NCBI GenBank assembly: GCA_949775045.1
Contig: OX459100.1
Location: forward strand, 13,448,447 to 13,512,446
Reading direction: 5' to 3'
Length of the DNA stretch: 64,000 nt
Origin: Metridium senile
Taxonomy: Eukaryota > Cnidaria > Anthozoa > Actiniaria > Metridiidae
Of this stretch, positions 43,954 through 56,248 are shown one piece after another (position 1 is the stretch's first letter; every line of letters starts with the position of its first letter). The notes beneath the pieces are model-generated. The model made no database searches, was not told where the DNA came from, and was given only the letters and a program-made list of their open reading frames with translations. The position numbers and the translations under genes were made by a program.

Positions 43954-45779
43954 TTTCGAGAGCAACTCCGTCCGTTGGCCGACCCAAGGTCTCCTTCCTT
44001 GCCTTGTTCTTAGTAGTAAGGGGAGAACATGGCTAAAACATAGCTAAAAACCGCCCAAACAGCCTGAAATCGCTACCAGATGGCAAGAAAGACACAAGAA
44101 ACAATTCACGAAAGTTACAGTTTATTTCCTTTATTTTTCGACGAGCTATAGATTTGAGAATAATTCTACATAGAAAGCCTTATTATAAAGCGCCTCGATC
44201 TATGAGATTGGGCTTCCTGTGTTTTATGAGTGCATTTATTACCATTCACTGTATGAAAATGGGTGGCTCCTAAAAGAGCCGGTTTGTAAGTATGCAACAA
44301 GAAACAACACCAAACCTTGCAAAACAATCTGAAAAACAGAAAAATGCAAACAAATAGCAACAAAAAATTACAAAACACACACAAACAATAACAAGCAAGC
44401 TGAACAAAAGCCACCCCAAATAGCATTTTTAAAGTCAAATGTCTTCGGCTTCCTGACTCGGGTTGGGCTCTGTCAGGATTACGAGCATACTGGTAGTTTT
44501 TATGCTGTGTACCTCTCTATTTACATTTTCATTCTGAAAAAGTAAATTAAATATTGTTTTAATATGCAAGAAGCAGTTCAGTTACACAACATAAAGATGT
44601 TTATAAAGTGATAGTGTGAGTGAGTGTAAGAATTAGTATTCTCAACTAGAAGGGACACTCCCTTCTGACTAGAAGCTAGAAGAGTTGGGTATTAACAAAT
44701 ATATTGATTGCTTTTTTATGACCTACCCAGTGAAGCACTGCCAGTTGTATTCTTGACGAATAAGTTTTATCACCGAAGTGGATACGTTTTGGTGCATACA
44801 TGAGTAAAGTGGAGTGAAAGGACTCAATCCAGAAAGTATCACGACACTGTATGACATAAAAAAACATTATTTACTGGTATATGTATATAAGATATCATTG
44901 GACGACTCTATTCCATGGTTAACAATCATCCAATCAGAATGAGTTTTACAAAAGAAGGCCCGCCTACGAAGTTATCGGTGTCCTTTAACCGCGGCTAACA
45001 GATAATCTGAAGGAAAATTGTCGTTGAAAATCGTTCAATATCTATAATTTCATGAGGTCTGACTGGGGATCCGTGAAAATTTTGCTGGTTTCTGGACAGA
45101 AGGATCATTAATCTGTGTTGCTGAGGGGATTTTTTTCGACAATTGAAGACAAGCGATCTCGATCACGAGTGACCAGCCTTTCCATATTTAAGTACAAGTG
45201 GGCAAACATTAAGAAAAAATGTTCTAAAACGTTCAAAAACCACCCAGAATGACACTAAATAAGTTTAACAACAACACAGGATTGAAATATGTTCAAATTT
45301 ATTTCAATAAAAATATCGTTTTTTTCTTCACATATCTCTACTGTAAAAGTGAATTGCTTGAGGTGCCTGTGAGTAGATGCGTCTTTTCCCCCCTTTTAAG
45401 ATCATATTATAATTCAATATAACATCAAATCTTATGACGTCACAAAAACCTATAAACCTTTATAACTCTAGTTAGAAACGTCAGTGCGAAATACGGTTAA
45501 CGTCTAAATATTTATCACAATATACCTATTCCGATCAACTAGAATTATCAATACATTGATAAAGAATAGAAATAACCATCAAAGGAAATGTCATGTGTGA
45601 CGTCATAGAAACGTCAGAGTATCATTAAAATATAACATTTTATAAACTGTCATATCTGTAATATGCTGTGAAAATTATACCTTATTTAGACTTCACATCA
45701 TAAAGTAAATAGGTTTTCCATGTTTTAAACATGTTTTTGATGATCGATTTTGAGGTCATAATGCCAAGCGTGCAAATAT
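43954..45779. other. Intergenic, no gene supported
   Basis: No coding feature recognised on either strand. Contains the histone-type stem-loop at 44265-44280. Confidence 0.5.
44265..44280 (-). promoter_or_regulatory. Histone-type 3' stem-loop, no histone gene nearby
   Basis: On the minus strand GGCTCTTTTAGGAGCCACCC forms a 6-bp stem (one G-T pair) with a 4-nt TTTA loop and the ACCCA 3' flank of metazoan replication-dependent histone mRNAs. No histone coding sequence is found within the next kilobase on that strand. It could be the 3' end of a decayed histone copy or a chance match. Confidence 0.4.
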
Positions 45780-46852
45780 TTTTCCCCGACAAATTTATCA
45801 AATTGAAAAATCATGGTGAAGTCCACAAAAAGCCCACAACGGCCAGTTTGATGGCTAGGCTCGAGCCGAGGCTAGTGTGTGACGTCATTATATATTTGAA
45901 AGTAAAAAAAAACCTCTAATAACGTGGGCTAAAAAAACGGCCAAGATCACAATTTTTCTATTGGTTGATTGCGCATATTAAAAAGACAATTTATCAATGC
46001 CTCGTGATGCATTCTGTTTACGAAAATATAGGTAAAACAATACTAGACATTGTTGAACGTTTAAAATAGTGCGACCTTTAATCCTCTTATTGAAAGGTTG
46101 ATATTATTAAAACAATAATAGCCTCTTCGCATTCGCAACATTTCATCTAGAAATCAGGAATCACGGAACAAAGAAATTCACGCACTTAAACTTAAACGAA
46201 AAACGGAAAAACCTGTTTTATCTTCACAAATCATGGAACAACATTAACGAAATGACAACGCATGTTTTTACGGCTGTAAATACGAAACAACAATTACAAT
46301 AAAATCATTACATTTGAAATCAAATTAAAATTATAAACATCACATGTACTTTCATGAAACACGGAAACAAACTGTTTTATGCATGTTCACAGGTCTTGAC
46401 AAGAACTCCTTCCCATGCTCCCTGCTTCATGTGAATTTACCAGCGGAGAGGCATTTGACTTAATTCATATCATATAAATACAATCCCCAAAACCGAACAA
46501 TTAAATATGTATTTTTGGAGAGAATATATCCAGCTCCAAGCCAGTGTAATGGAACAACTTGGTCTGTAGAAGGGCTTTAGTGGTATTATGATAATTGGAA
46601 TAAGAAACATTTATTCACCTTCATATTAGATTACATGTATTTTTCATGGTAGGAGGAATTTAGGAACCTTTTTTTATAGGAAAACGACATGTTTTTTTTA
46701 ATATTAAGAATTATTAAAATAATGAAAAAGATAATGCTAATGATGATTATCATTATTGTGCTGATGGTGGTGGTGGTAATGATAATGATAATAATGAGTA
46801 ACAACCACACACACTCTATTTATTATACTTTTTCATAACTTACTACATTGAT

Positions 46853-47264
46853 CACAGGGAGCCCGGCTTTTTGTCGTTTCTTTTCATTTTTTTCTCTCTA
46901 TATTTACGCTAATAATACGCTATATTATGTTTGCATCGGGTTTCCTGTGGTATGAGACAGTTCTGTTCTGACGTATCGTTTAACATGTTGATGTAATTAA
47001 CAGTAACTCGATAGGAGGATAAACTCTTATCTGTAACGCACTCTCTAGTAACAGTCAATAATTGAGTATACATTAACGGTTACAAGCGAGTGCGTTACAG
47101 ATAAGAGTTTAATCCTCCTATCGAGTTACTGTTAATTACATCATTTCGGAACTGTCTCATACCACAGGAATCCCGATGCAAACATAATATAGAGCATCAA
47201 TAGCGTAAACAAAAAGAGTGAGAAAAAAAAAGAAAAGAAACGACAAAAAGCCGGGCTCCCTGTG
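46853..47264. mobile_element. 412-bp foldback element, 7-bp TSD
   Basis: Almost the whole element is one large inverted repeat: ends CACAGGGAGCCCGGCTTTTT, then CCTGTGGTATGAGACAG and GTAACTCGATAGGAGGAT, pair with the right half. CATTGAT flanks both sides (46846-46852 and 47265-47271). The paralogous site near 11848 is uninterrupted, confirming insertion after the segmental duplication. Confidence 0.9.
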
Positions 47265-47313
47265 CATTGATATGTATTTCTATTTGTAATTATGTAAATT
47301 ATTCATATTGTAT

Positions 47314-48473
47314 TTTCTTTATTGTTATAATGTGTGTGAATAAAATTCAATTCAATTAAAAAAAAATGATGATTCCCGTGATGCTGTTTCGGATGATGGC
47401 AGTGGTGATACACTATGGCGATGATGATTTTGATAGTTTTGATGCCGCGGATTGTGGTGATTATGATATGATATTGATGATGATGCGAAAGTGATGATGA
47501 CAATGTTGTATGATGGTGATGAATTAATGGGTGATGGTGATGGATTTTTATTTATTATGATATAAATGATGATGATAGTGATAACCAATGATGATGATCA
47601 TGATGATGACGTTAGTGGTGAAGACTGTGGCGTATTTCTAGATTATTTTTAGATTATATGGGTAATAATGGTGACAAGCAGTGTTTATGATGATGATACT
47701 GATAGAAGCCATTGGTAGTAATAGACTTTTTCACAGTTTGCATCAAACAACCTCATGTAGTCTCGATAGCGTGTGATATATTATTTACAATTTGTCTACA
47801 GCTCGTGGAATTTTGAAATGTTTCAATAGTTTGATAATCTACACATCAGTTCCGAACACTTGCCACTTCTCACCACGCACGCGCACATCTTGTTCAAGAA
47901 AATTCAAAAGTGCCATGGAAGAAAAAATATGCCAGAGAAACCTTAGATATGTCGTTTGATATAATTTTTTGCTTTTCCTAGCAGAATACGTTCGCATTTT
48001 CTTGACTGCTTTGAGTAGGCATGATTTTGAGCAAAATCACCGCAAATTATTGCAGATACCTACTATATCTATATCTTATAACCAACCAATACGACCCCAA
48101 TATTTTTTCACGTTTTTTCAATTGCCTTTCAATGATCTATAAATGACAGGAATTCTAAAAAACAAATTCAGTGAAGAAATCCAAGTATCTGAAACTTCCT
48201 TAAATTACAGCGAGCTATAATCAAATTGTAAATAATATATTACCTGAGGGTGTGGACAGGTCCATGAAAAGCTATATTGCGGTGATGATAAAATTGGTAA
48301 GAAAGGTAGTTATATATAACACAACGTTTCTTCGTTTTTTGATATGAATTTATGATATTGCAAATTACACTTTTTGTGATCCAGTCCAAGGTAGTCAATC
48401 TTTTTTATTTCCTATTTTGTTTTGACCATATGTTAGTATTATTTTATCATGATCATTATCATTACCTGCACTA
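47314..48473. repeat. About 1.16-kb insertion with GAT-rich low complexity
   Basis: The equivalent position in the other duplicate (about 11893) reads straight from ATTATTC to CTGCCATT. The inserted DNA begins with a retroelement-tail-like AATAAAATTCAATTCAATT stretch, then about 350 bp of imperfect GAT repeats (47365-47720), then unique AT-rich DNA. No gene and no clear target duplication. Confidence 0.6.
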
Positions 48474-50634
48474 TCTGCCATTATATATTGATTTCTTTCT
48501 TATTTTTGCACTTTGCACTGGAAGTTTTGCTTTATGTTCACTAGGATATAGTAAACATACTATTCTAACTGACGTTTAGTGATGCCGCAGTTTTGTTTAT
48601 AATAGAATCAATAAAAAGAAATAGTTTGGTGCTAGTTTAAAGCAAAAACTTGGCACTAAAACCATGAAATAAAAACAAAATAGTTATTAACTCATTGACG
48701 TTTCTATTAAGTGACTATTCAGTCACTATCACTCAACCAAAAAATACTTCAAAACGAAACAGCACCTCGTTACAACTTTACTTGTCTTTGATAGTTACTC
48801 ATGAAATATTCACTAAATAAGATGTAGATGCCAAGGTACATATTAGTGCTTGGTTTTAATTAAATCCAGCAGTTTTTCTAGCTACGCCAATAACAACACA
48901 GTCATGGTTGCTTGTATAAGTGACAGAGGATTCATTAAAATAATCTCACGAAATTCCTACCAGTTGCAGATGAGATGTTTGTTAATCCAAATCTGATGGT
49001 AAGAATACGCTATGTAACGTTTTATTATTTGAAATTTAAAAAAAATCGACCAAACTACTCGAGCTAGCTATCTATCACGCAACCATACATTTCTTACAAG
49101 TTCCAGGCTCAAACTAGCAACAGAAAATTATATTTTGCATATTCGAAAGAAAACTTATTTATTGGAACTCTCGCTCATGACGTTTATGAATGTTTTCATC
49201 ATTATTCTTTCATCATGTGCTCTCTCTTCTCCTCGTTCCCCAATGTGTTGACCAAAAAGCCCGCCAAAACTGTCTTCGGAAACCGGAAGTGTTCGGCTAA
49301 TCATCGGATAGCTTCAGATTTAGTAAAACAAAAACAAAGCCGACGAGATATTCTAAGTGGAGTTATTTTTGGCGGGATACTGGCGCCGGCAGAATACAGG
49401 GCCACACACTGTAAAATCTCACCAAATTCCATGATGATCAGTACATTGTTGATGATTTATTTGTTTGAGCAGATTTCGTATGACTGTGAAAAGCTCACGG
49501 AATGAACGGCAAGGTCAGTCAAAACATTATAGAAACATCACGGTCGCGGCAAGGCATGCACACGGAATTAAACTATTCACAGTCAAATTTGCTGTAAGAT
49601 TGTTAAGCTAATTTTAGTGATAATAACTGGCCATCTTAACGCATTTCTATTTAAAATTGTACAAAATGAAAAAAATTCAAATAAACATATATACAAATGT
49701 GAGGAATCTGTTCTTATGCACCAAAATAGAGTAGTTCGGCCCCCTGCGTCACTAGGGTAACTTCCGACTGAGGGCTTCTCGACCTCCGGATATAGAATTA
49801 CAGTTTTTGTAATTTCATGTAAACTGTCATTATATTTCACATCTTAGTCTTGGCATGTTTTCACGACGTTAAAACTGCACTGTTTGATATTGCTCGGTCA
49901 AAAATGACGAACAGAAAAGGCATTGAAGTGGCGAATTCACCATCTAAGATCGCTATTATTGCTTCAGTACTAATGGCGGTGTTTTTGTGTTGTGGGGAGT
50001 TAGTGCGTATTGAATTGATGTTACATGAGCAAAACACAAGACTGAACAAGATAGAGACGAACTGATGATCACGTCAAACAGCAACAACATGAATACTGCA
50101 GATATTGGTGATGACGTTTATTCAAAACCAAATGAAGAAATTGTGCGCATTAAGTTGATGTTGAAGGAGCAAAACACACGACTGAGAAAGTTAGAGATAA
50201 TTATGTCCTCGTCAAACGACAAAAAAATGAACATTGAAAACACTGAAGGTCATGCTTCTTTGAAACAAAACAAAGATGGCCAGAATAGAGTCGAAATTCC
50301 CAAAACAATATCGAGATTGGTAAGAGCAACTTTAGACGGAAAGAATAAGACACAAGAAACGTTGAAAGAACAAATCACAAAAACGATTCAACAGGAATTT
50401 AGAAGTGTTTTTATCAAATTATCGAGGAACTTCGGTCTAATACCAGGACCGCACGGTCCACCAGGGCCGCGTGGTCCAGGAGGAAGAACAGGAAGAAGAG
50501 GAAAACGAGGACCACGTGGTTTTAAAGGTAATCCTGGTTTAAATGGATCTGCTGGTCCCCGAGGTATGCCGGGACCGAAGGGAGATCCTGGTCGTTCCTT
50601 AGCAGCTTCGTCAGTTGTCATTTCACCTCGTCAT

Positions 50635-51707
50635 TAACCTGAGTATCAGGCTCTAGGGGAGGGGGGAAGGAGAGAAAGAAGGGAGAGAGGGAAGAAAAGG
50701 AGAGCCTGACACGAAACGCGATTTAAGCCATTCCGCCCCCTCGCTTGACCCACAGCATGATATTACATAGGAGCCAATCAAAATCGCTTCCGGTTGTCAT
50801 GTCGCCATGTCAAAACACGAGCAGCAATGTCGCTATAAATGAAACAACAATGTTATGAATTCCACGGCTTTAATGCAAACATTTACTGGATAAAATAATC
50901 TCATGCTAGTTATAAAACTGAAGGCTGAAATATTAAATCTACAAGCTTAACTTTACACTGAAATATATACTCAGAAAGTTCAGAATCAGGCAGAAGGCTG
51001 AATTTAATTCACAAACTAATCAAGTACTAGAAAATTTACGTCTTGAAGACTTCCCAACTTCAAAGCCTGACTCTATTTGTGCGATAACCATCGTTCTGCG
51101 CTACCGAAGACAATCTCTAGCTCCTCGATGTTTTTAGCATCCATCTCGTCCATGTCTTTTAGTGTAGCGGCTTTAATGCCGCTACCACACAATCGTTTAG
51201 TCTGTTGTTTTCAAATCAGTTCACGACAATGATTTTCATTGACTTTGTTAATTTCCCCCTGTCTTTTGAAACCAATGGCTACTCAAAACTTTGTGCAAGA
51301 GCTGATAAATGTGCTCATTCCAGGTCCTTCTTCTTGATCTGATGTTTAAGGCATAACTCCTGCTTCTTTTTGAGAGTTATTCCAGGGAATACCTCGAGTG
51401 CTTCTTTGAGAGCATCATCGAATTCTTTGTGATTGATTACAAGCTTTTTTTTTTCGAACACGAATACTAGATATACCATATAAATAACCAAATAACACTG
51501 CAGCAACCTCGATCGCTTCGATCGCGTATTAGTTCGCGTTTAGAGTTTCACTTCCGTTCTATTGTTCAATGGACCAATCAGAAAAACATTCATATTCTGA
51601 ATGTTTGACACAGGAAAAAACGGCTTTTGTGTCAGGCCCTTCTTTTCCCTCTTCTCTCTCCCCCAGTCCCTCCCCGCCTCCTCCCCAAGGGCCTGATACT
51701 CGGGTTA
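50635..51707. mobile_element. 1,073-bp DNA transposon, 9-bp TSD, RecQ-like fragment
   Basis: Inserted in Ig1 of pseudogene C. Ends TAACCTGAGTATCAGGC and GCCTGATACTCGGGTTA start inverted repeats of about 77 bp that are purine-rich and end at CCTGACAC. CCTCGTCAT is duplicated (50626-50634 and 51708-51716); the intact genes show a single copy. An 11-bp duplication with AACC ends is the alternative reading. The 9-bp size suggests a Mutator-like family. The interior holds a helicase-like fragment on the minus strand (51315-51506) and a promoter-like region around 50750-50850, but no transposase. Confidence 0.9.
51315..51506 (-). pseudogene. RecQ-helicase-like N-terminal fragment in transposon
   Basis: FDDALKEALEVFPGITLKKK followed by QELCLKHQIKKKDLE resembles the segment just before the ATP-binding loop of RecQ-like helicases, where a conserved Gln (KKxQE) contacts the nucleotide. 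The frame stops before the Walker A motif. From memory, many cnidarian genomes hold multicopy RecQ-like genes linked to transposons; this would be a truncated copy. Confidence 0.45.
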
Positions 51708-53114
51708 CCTCGTCATTTGGTCATCAATGAAAGCCAGTCCGCCATCTTGCATTGTTCTGCCAGTGGTTATCCACGACCTGTCGTTGTGTGGAGTAAAGTG
51801 AATGGTTCCCTTGCAACAGACAGAACGACAGTTGACAGTGGGAAACTTGAAGTAAAGTCAGTCACGCCCAGTGACTCATGAACCTATCAGTGTCACGCTT
51901 CCAATATTCTTGGTAAAGATCACAACAAGGCAACAATCGAGGTGAACTATCGTCCACGACTGACTTTGACCCAAGGACCAATCTACACAAAGATACGAAG
52001 TGACGTCATTCTACCAACATGTCACGTGACGGGACGTCCTAGACCAAAAGTCACGTGGTATAAATCTATTGGTTCGTTACCAACCAATCGTAGTGTTATT
52101 GATGATGGACAGCTGACCTTGTTGAGATCCAACAAAGATGATTCTGGAACATATTTGTGTAAGGCTGATAATCATCTTGGTTCTGTTATCAAAGGAACAA
52201 TTCTTATTGTTGTTGATCTGCCAAGTTTTACCATCAAACCACGCTCATCCTACATGAGATTAATTGGCAAGACCATTGTCCTGGACTGCAGTGCTAAAGG
52301 AGACCCTCAGCCAGTTATCAGCTGGAGAAAAGAAAATGGTGTTCTTCCTGTAGGCAGACATGAAATAAGAAATGGTTCTTTGATTCTCAGAGACTTGAGA
52401 ACAATTGATTCAGGTGTGTTTGTGTGCATCGCTACGATCGCTGGTGTGTCTGATTCAGAAACCAGATCAAATCTCGCTGTATATACAAAAGATTGTTCAG
52501 AAATCTACAAAACTGGAGAGAGACGTAACGGTGTGTACATAGTACAACCTGACGACCAAGGCGCCTTTCAAGTCTACTGTGACATGACAACTGACGGTGG
52601 GGGATGGACAGTGTTCCAAAGAAGAAAAGATGGATCAGTTGACTTTTATCGCAAGTGGCAAGACTACAAAACAGGTTTTGGAAACCTGAATGGCGAGTTT
52701 TGGTTGGGTAATGACTACATTCGTCGACTGACAGCAAGAACAGCATCGATTCTGCGCGTGGATATAGGGGACTGGGAAGGAACTAGTAAATATGCCAAAT
52801 ATGATAGTTTTAGTGTTGGTGACGAAGATGACAAATACAGACTTAGGGTAGGCTCGTATTCAGGTAATGCTGGGGATTCATTAACATATCATAACAACAT
52901 GGCATTTAGTACAAAAGATAGAGATAACGATAAGTATAGTGGTAATTGTGCAGTTTATCGTACTGGTGCATGGTGGTATGACGAATGCTTTTATTCTAAT
53001 CTTAATGGTAAATATTTAGGAAACATAGTGAGAGAAGGTGGAGTAGGTTGGTACTACTATAAAAGTAATTATTTTTCTTTCAAAACCAGTGAAATGAAAT
53101 TACGGCCACGGTAA

Positions 53115-55051
53115 TTTTAATGATACAAATGTCTAAATACATTCTCTCGTTTCAGTTTACTCAGGGGAAAAAATGGTGTTGTACAGCCACATTTTATCTA
53201 GCTAAGTCAACAGATTTTCTCCTCTGAAACGAGAGGAAATTTGCATTCGCAAAGTAATGTATTTCTGTAGTGTTGTATTCAATGATATTGTCGGGTTATA
53301 GCTACTTGATGTACTACATAAATTTCATTACTAAACAATTATTGCGAAACATACCTTACGATACGTTAATTGCTTCCCGTGGCCCCTAAATGTTACGTTG
53401 GCTGACAGTCCAAAATATTTCTCCAACTAATTCGAAGACACCAATCACCACAAGTTTAGATGTAAACAGTGTTCAACTATAATATCCTTAATATAATATA
53501 TTATCCTATTTAAATTTATACTATTTTAAACCCTTCTTTATATAACATAAATACTACTATTTCCCACTCTCTCATAATGTTCTTGGCCTTTAGTGCACAG
53601 TTCTTATATCACACACTCTTGACGTCGTTGGTAGAATTATTGATCAATACGTTTACCGGTTGTGTAGTTTACAAACTTGACTTGTTAATCTTTGCTTCGT
53701 ATACTCCCCAAGTCCTTACGTTTCAATTCTCCTTTTGTTACGTGGCCCGTAGAATCTTTGCAGTTTATATCCACCTCGTAGGCCCACTTGACTCAAACAG
53801 TTTATCACCACTACAAGGCCGAGAATCCAGAAATAACGAGTTTACTGATTCAATCCCCAAGTTTCTCTTGCAAACGTTTTCCTCACCAAATAAGCTTGAC
53901 ACGCCACATTCAACATTCACACTCCGACTGACTCTCTTGCATAACTCTCGATTTACAAATATCAACATATTAACATAATAAAGAATTACTAAAGACAATT
54001 TACATTATTCTATTCCCCTAGGCCCTAGTACTATATACACAGCAATGTCACGGAGTACTGTGGCAGACATGGATTTAATGGCGCTTTTTGATAATGCTAT
54101 CAGGTACTGTGAAAAGGTACATTTTCCATTTCAGACTCTTATACATTGATTACTTAATAGGTCATTTGTATTATAGCCTATCGCAATGCTTTGTCCATTT
54201 TTTGTAGAGTAATTATTGTCGATTGTTCTAGTATTCTCAAGAAGGAATAAAATTCTGAATAAGAACTCGAAAATTCGTTAAATAATTCGGGTAGCGGTAA
54301 TAAAATTACGTCATCACGGCGAAAAGGGTCATTTGACCAATTTTCAGCCATAAGATATTTATCTACTGCATGTTGATTTATGTGGATGTTTATCGTAGGT
54401 TGGTATATCTTAAAAACTTATTCAAATCACTTTATGTTGCTTTTTTGACATCTATCCTATTCAAGTCAAGATAGAATCTAATATAAAACCGACATTTGTT
54501 CAATTACGCAGTTTTAATGTGATCAGTCACTATACAAGCCGCCAAAATTGATCTAAAACTAATGCACTGTGGTATAACTAGCTTTTGTAATTAAATAGTG
54601 CCATCATTCTAACTTTAGTGGAAAGTGTTTAGAATCATATAGTGAAAGCTAGTGGAGTATTCGCTCTTAGGCTATATATAAAAAAAGATATGTTTTTGAA
54701 ACAAAACTATCACCACAATAATTCCAATAAGTCTTGTAGTTTTCGATTCATTGTTATTAATGCGTTTTATCCTATTACAGTCTTTTTCAGGTCGTTGTTT
54801 CGTAATGTAATAAGATAGCTTGTTGATTTACAACCTCATTCACAGTGTCTCTCTATTCCCGTTTCCCGTCGTTGCTCCTTGAGTAGAGAAAGCCCTTGGA
54901 ATGAGGTTGGACGATATCTTATAAACAGAGCGTAAAGTGATATTTGTCAGTTAATTAAACATCTACAATGTAACCAGTAAATATGAAAATAAAATATTAG
55001 CCATTGTTTGTTTGTTTGTTTATTTGTCTTGTTATTTATTTGTCTTATTAT
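53115..55051. other. 3' flank of copy C, no further gene
   Basis: About 54475-55000 matches the flank of copy A (3735-4590), ending with CCAGTAAATATGAAAATAAA. A 12-bp inverted pair (CTCTCGTTTCAG) brackets 53144-53235. A 133-codon frame at 53577-53978 has no recognisable domain. Confidence 0.55.
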
Positions 55052-56195
55052 TACAACAACAAATAGACATGGTAGCATAAAAATCCTATTTGTGCCAAAT
55101 ATTTTGTTTATTTTATTGCAATGCCCTTGATAAAAGCTGTTCTATTGGTTGCAGAATAAGGCAGGGTCTGCTTGCCGTTTCTTAAATTTCTTTAATTATA
55201 AGCTACAACGGCAAATACGAAAATTTAGGTGCAGCAGTATATAAACAATCCATTAAGCAAAAAACACTAATTAGTACTATATAGCACTAGATGGTCAATA
55301 TTCATATAATATTATCATTTGTTCGAATACAATTTCTCGACATGGGCTGGAGGAGGGACCATGTTCACAAAGAAGACCAAAAGTTCTGCTGATTTATAAC
55401 TGATGCAACTCAAGAAAGGCAAAGAGGAAGAGATAGTTTTACTAGATAATGTAACAAATTTATAGATACTTAATTTAATTAATGTTATTTATAGGGTATA
55501 TATACGTATGTATGTATGTATATATATATATATATTTATTTCTTATTATTTTTATTATTATAATTACTATTTTTTTCTCTCTATTGATTCTAGATATATT
55601 TTATTTGTAATTTATGTTCTCTGAAAAGCCTTTTAAGGACGAGAATAAAAATGTATGTATGTATGTATGTATGTATATCGGTCAAATTTTACCAGCAATG
55701 CATAACTTTCGAAACGAAGAAAACAAAAAAGCACATATAATCAATTAAATAATGCTTTGTGATGCATTTTTTTGACGAAAAATAGCTGGAACAATACCAA
55801 ACATTGTTGAACGTTTATAATAGTGCGACCTTTAATCTTATTTTAGAGGTGTTGGTCTTTTATTTGTATGAGTTTAATCTAGAAGAAATTGACGCATCAA
55901 ACGTACTTTCACAAAACACGGATCAACCTGTTTTATCTGTTCAACTATACCAACAAAACACAATCAGTAAGCAAAACCAAAGGTTTCATTTTGAACTATT
56001 TTAAACACCGGACAAAGACATTATGAAGTTGTATCATCATTATTAAAACTCTGTGAATAATTGTAACTGGCTAAAAACACTGTTGACAGTGAGTTTGCAG
56101 TTGGGCTCCCTGTGTCACTAGGGGAATTCCCCACAGAAGGCATTTGACCTCTGCGTATAAAGTAATTTCCTGTAAACAGTGATTATATTTCACAT
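55052..56195 (+). repeat. CniFL upstream block, copy 3 (in front of gene D)
   Basis: The only one of three such blocks still attached to a gene. It aligns with 7463-10412 and 17509-20290. 55371-55673 is an insertion absent from copy 1: a retroelement-like 3' end with GTAT repeats at its tail (GAGAATAAAAATGTATGTAT). Confidence 0.8.
55371..55673 (+). mobile_element. Retroelement 3'-end fragment with (GTAT)n tail
   Basis: Absent from the paralogous block at about 9888. It ends in GGACGAGAATAAAAATG followed by five GTAT units, the arrangement of a 5'-truncated non-LTR element with a microsatellite tail. The first codons may be the end of a LINE frame, but nothing can be named. Confidence 0.6.
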
Positions 56196-56248
56196 CTTAG
56201 TCGTGGCATGTTTTCACGACGTCGTTGTTTGATATACCTCGGTCTAAA
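56156..56248 (+). promoter_or_regulatory. Putative core promoter/5' UTR of CniFL copy D
   Basis: TATAAAG (56156-56162) lies 87 bp before the ATG, followed by GTAATTTCCTGTAAACAGTG and the shared TTATATTTCACATCTTAG leader. TGTGTCACTAGGGGAATTCC lies about 40 bp upstream. The inference rests on conservation with copies B and C. Confidence 0.5.

Larger units (their letters stand above)
45780..49850 (+). repeat. Segmental duplication upstream of CniFL copy C
   Basis: Counterpart of 10448-13260. It ends at the same TATTTCACATCTTAG leader directly before the pseudogene C start. It lacks the SINE found in the other copy and carries two insertions of its own (46853-47264 and 47314-48473). Confidence 0.85.
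49904..53114 (+). pseudogene. CniFL copy C: collagen-Ig3-FReD pseudogene
   Basis: Same layout as the intact genes: anchor, stalk, 15 or so Gly-X-Y triplets, three Ig domains and a FReD ending MKLRPR at 53112-53114. Three lesions disable it. Two extra bases at about 50061 turn the ETKM region into a TGA (50063-50065) and shift the frame. A 1,073-bp transposon splits Ig1 (50635-51707). A G-to-T change makes TGA at 51879-51881 in PSDSGTYQC. There is also an in-frame loss of one Ser codon near 51837, and the furin-like site reads RLVR rather than RLKR. The rest, from 51882 to the stop, is an intact 410-codon frame, so inactivation is recent or the 3' part is conserved by gene conversion. The FReD pocket has its own sequence (DECFYSNLNGKY). 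Confidence 0.92.

Noticed and set aside
44166..44438. Histone coding sequence linked to the stem-loop
   Set aside because: The only long minus-strand frame is Phe/Leu/Cys-rich and shares nothing with a histone.
47303..47588. Minus-strand His/Ile-rich frames
   Set aside because: Readings of an imperfect GAT repeat.
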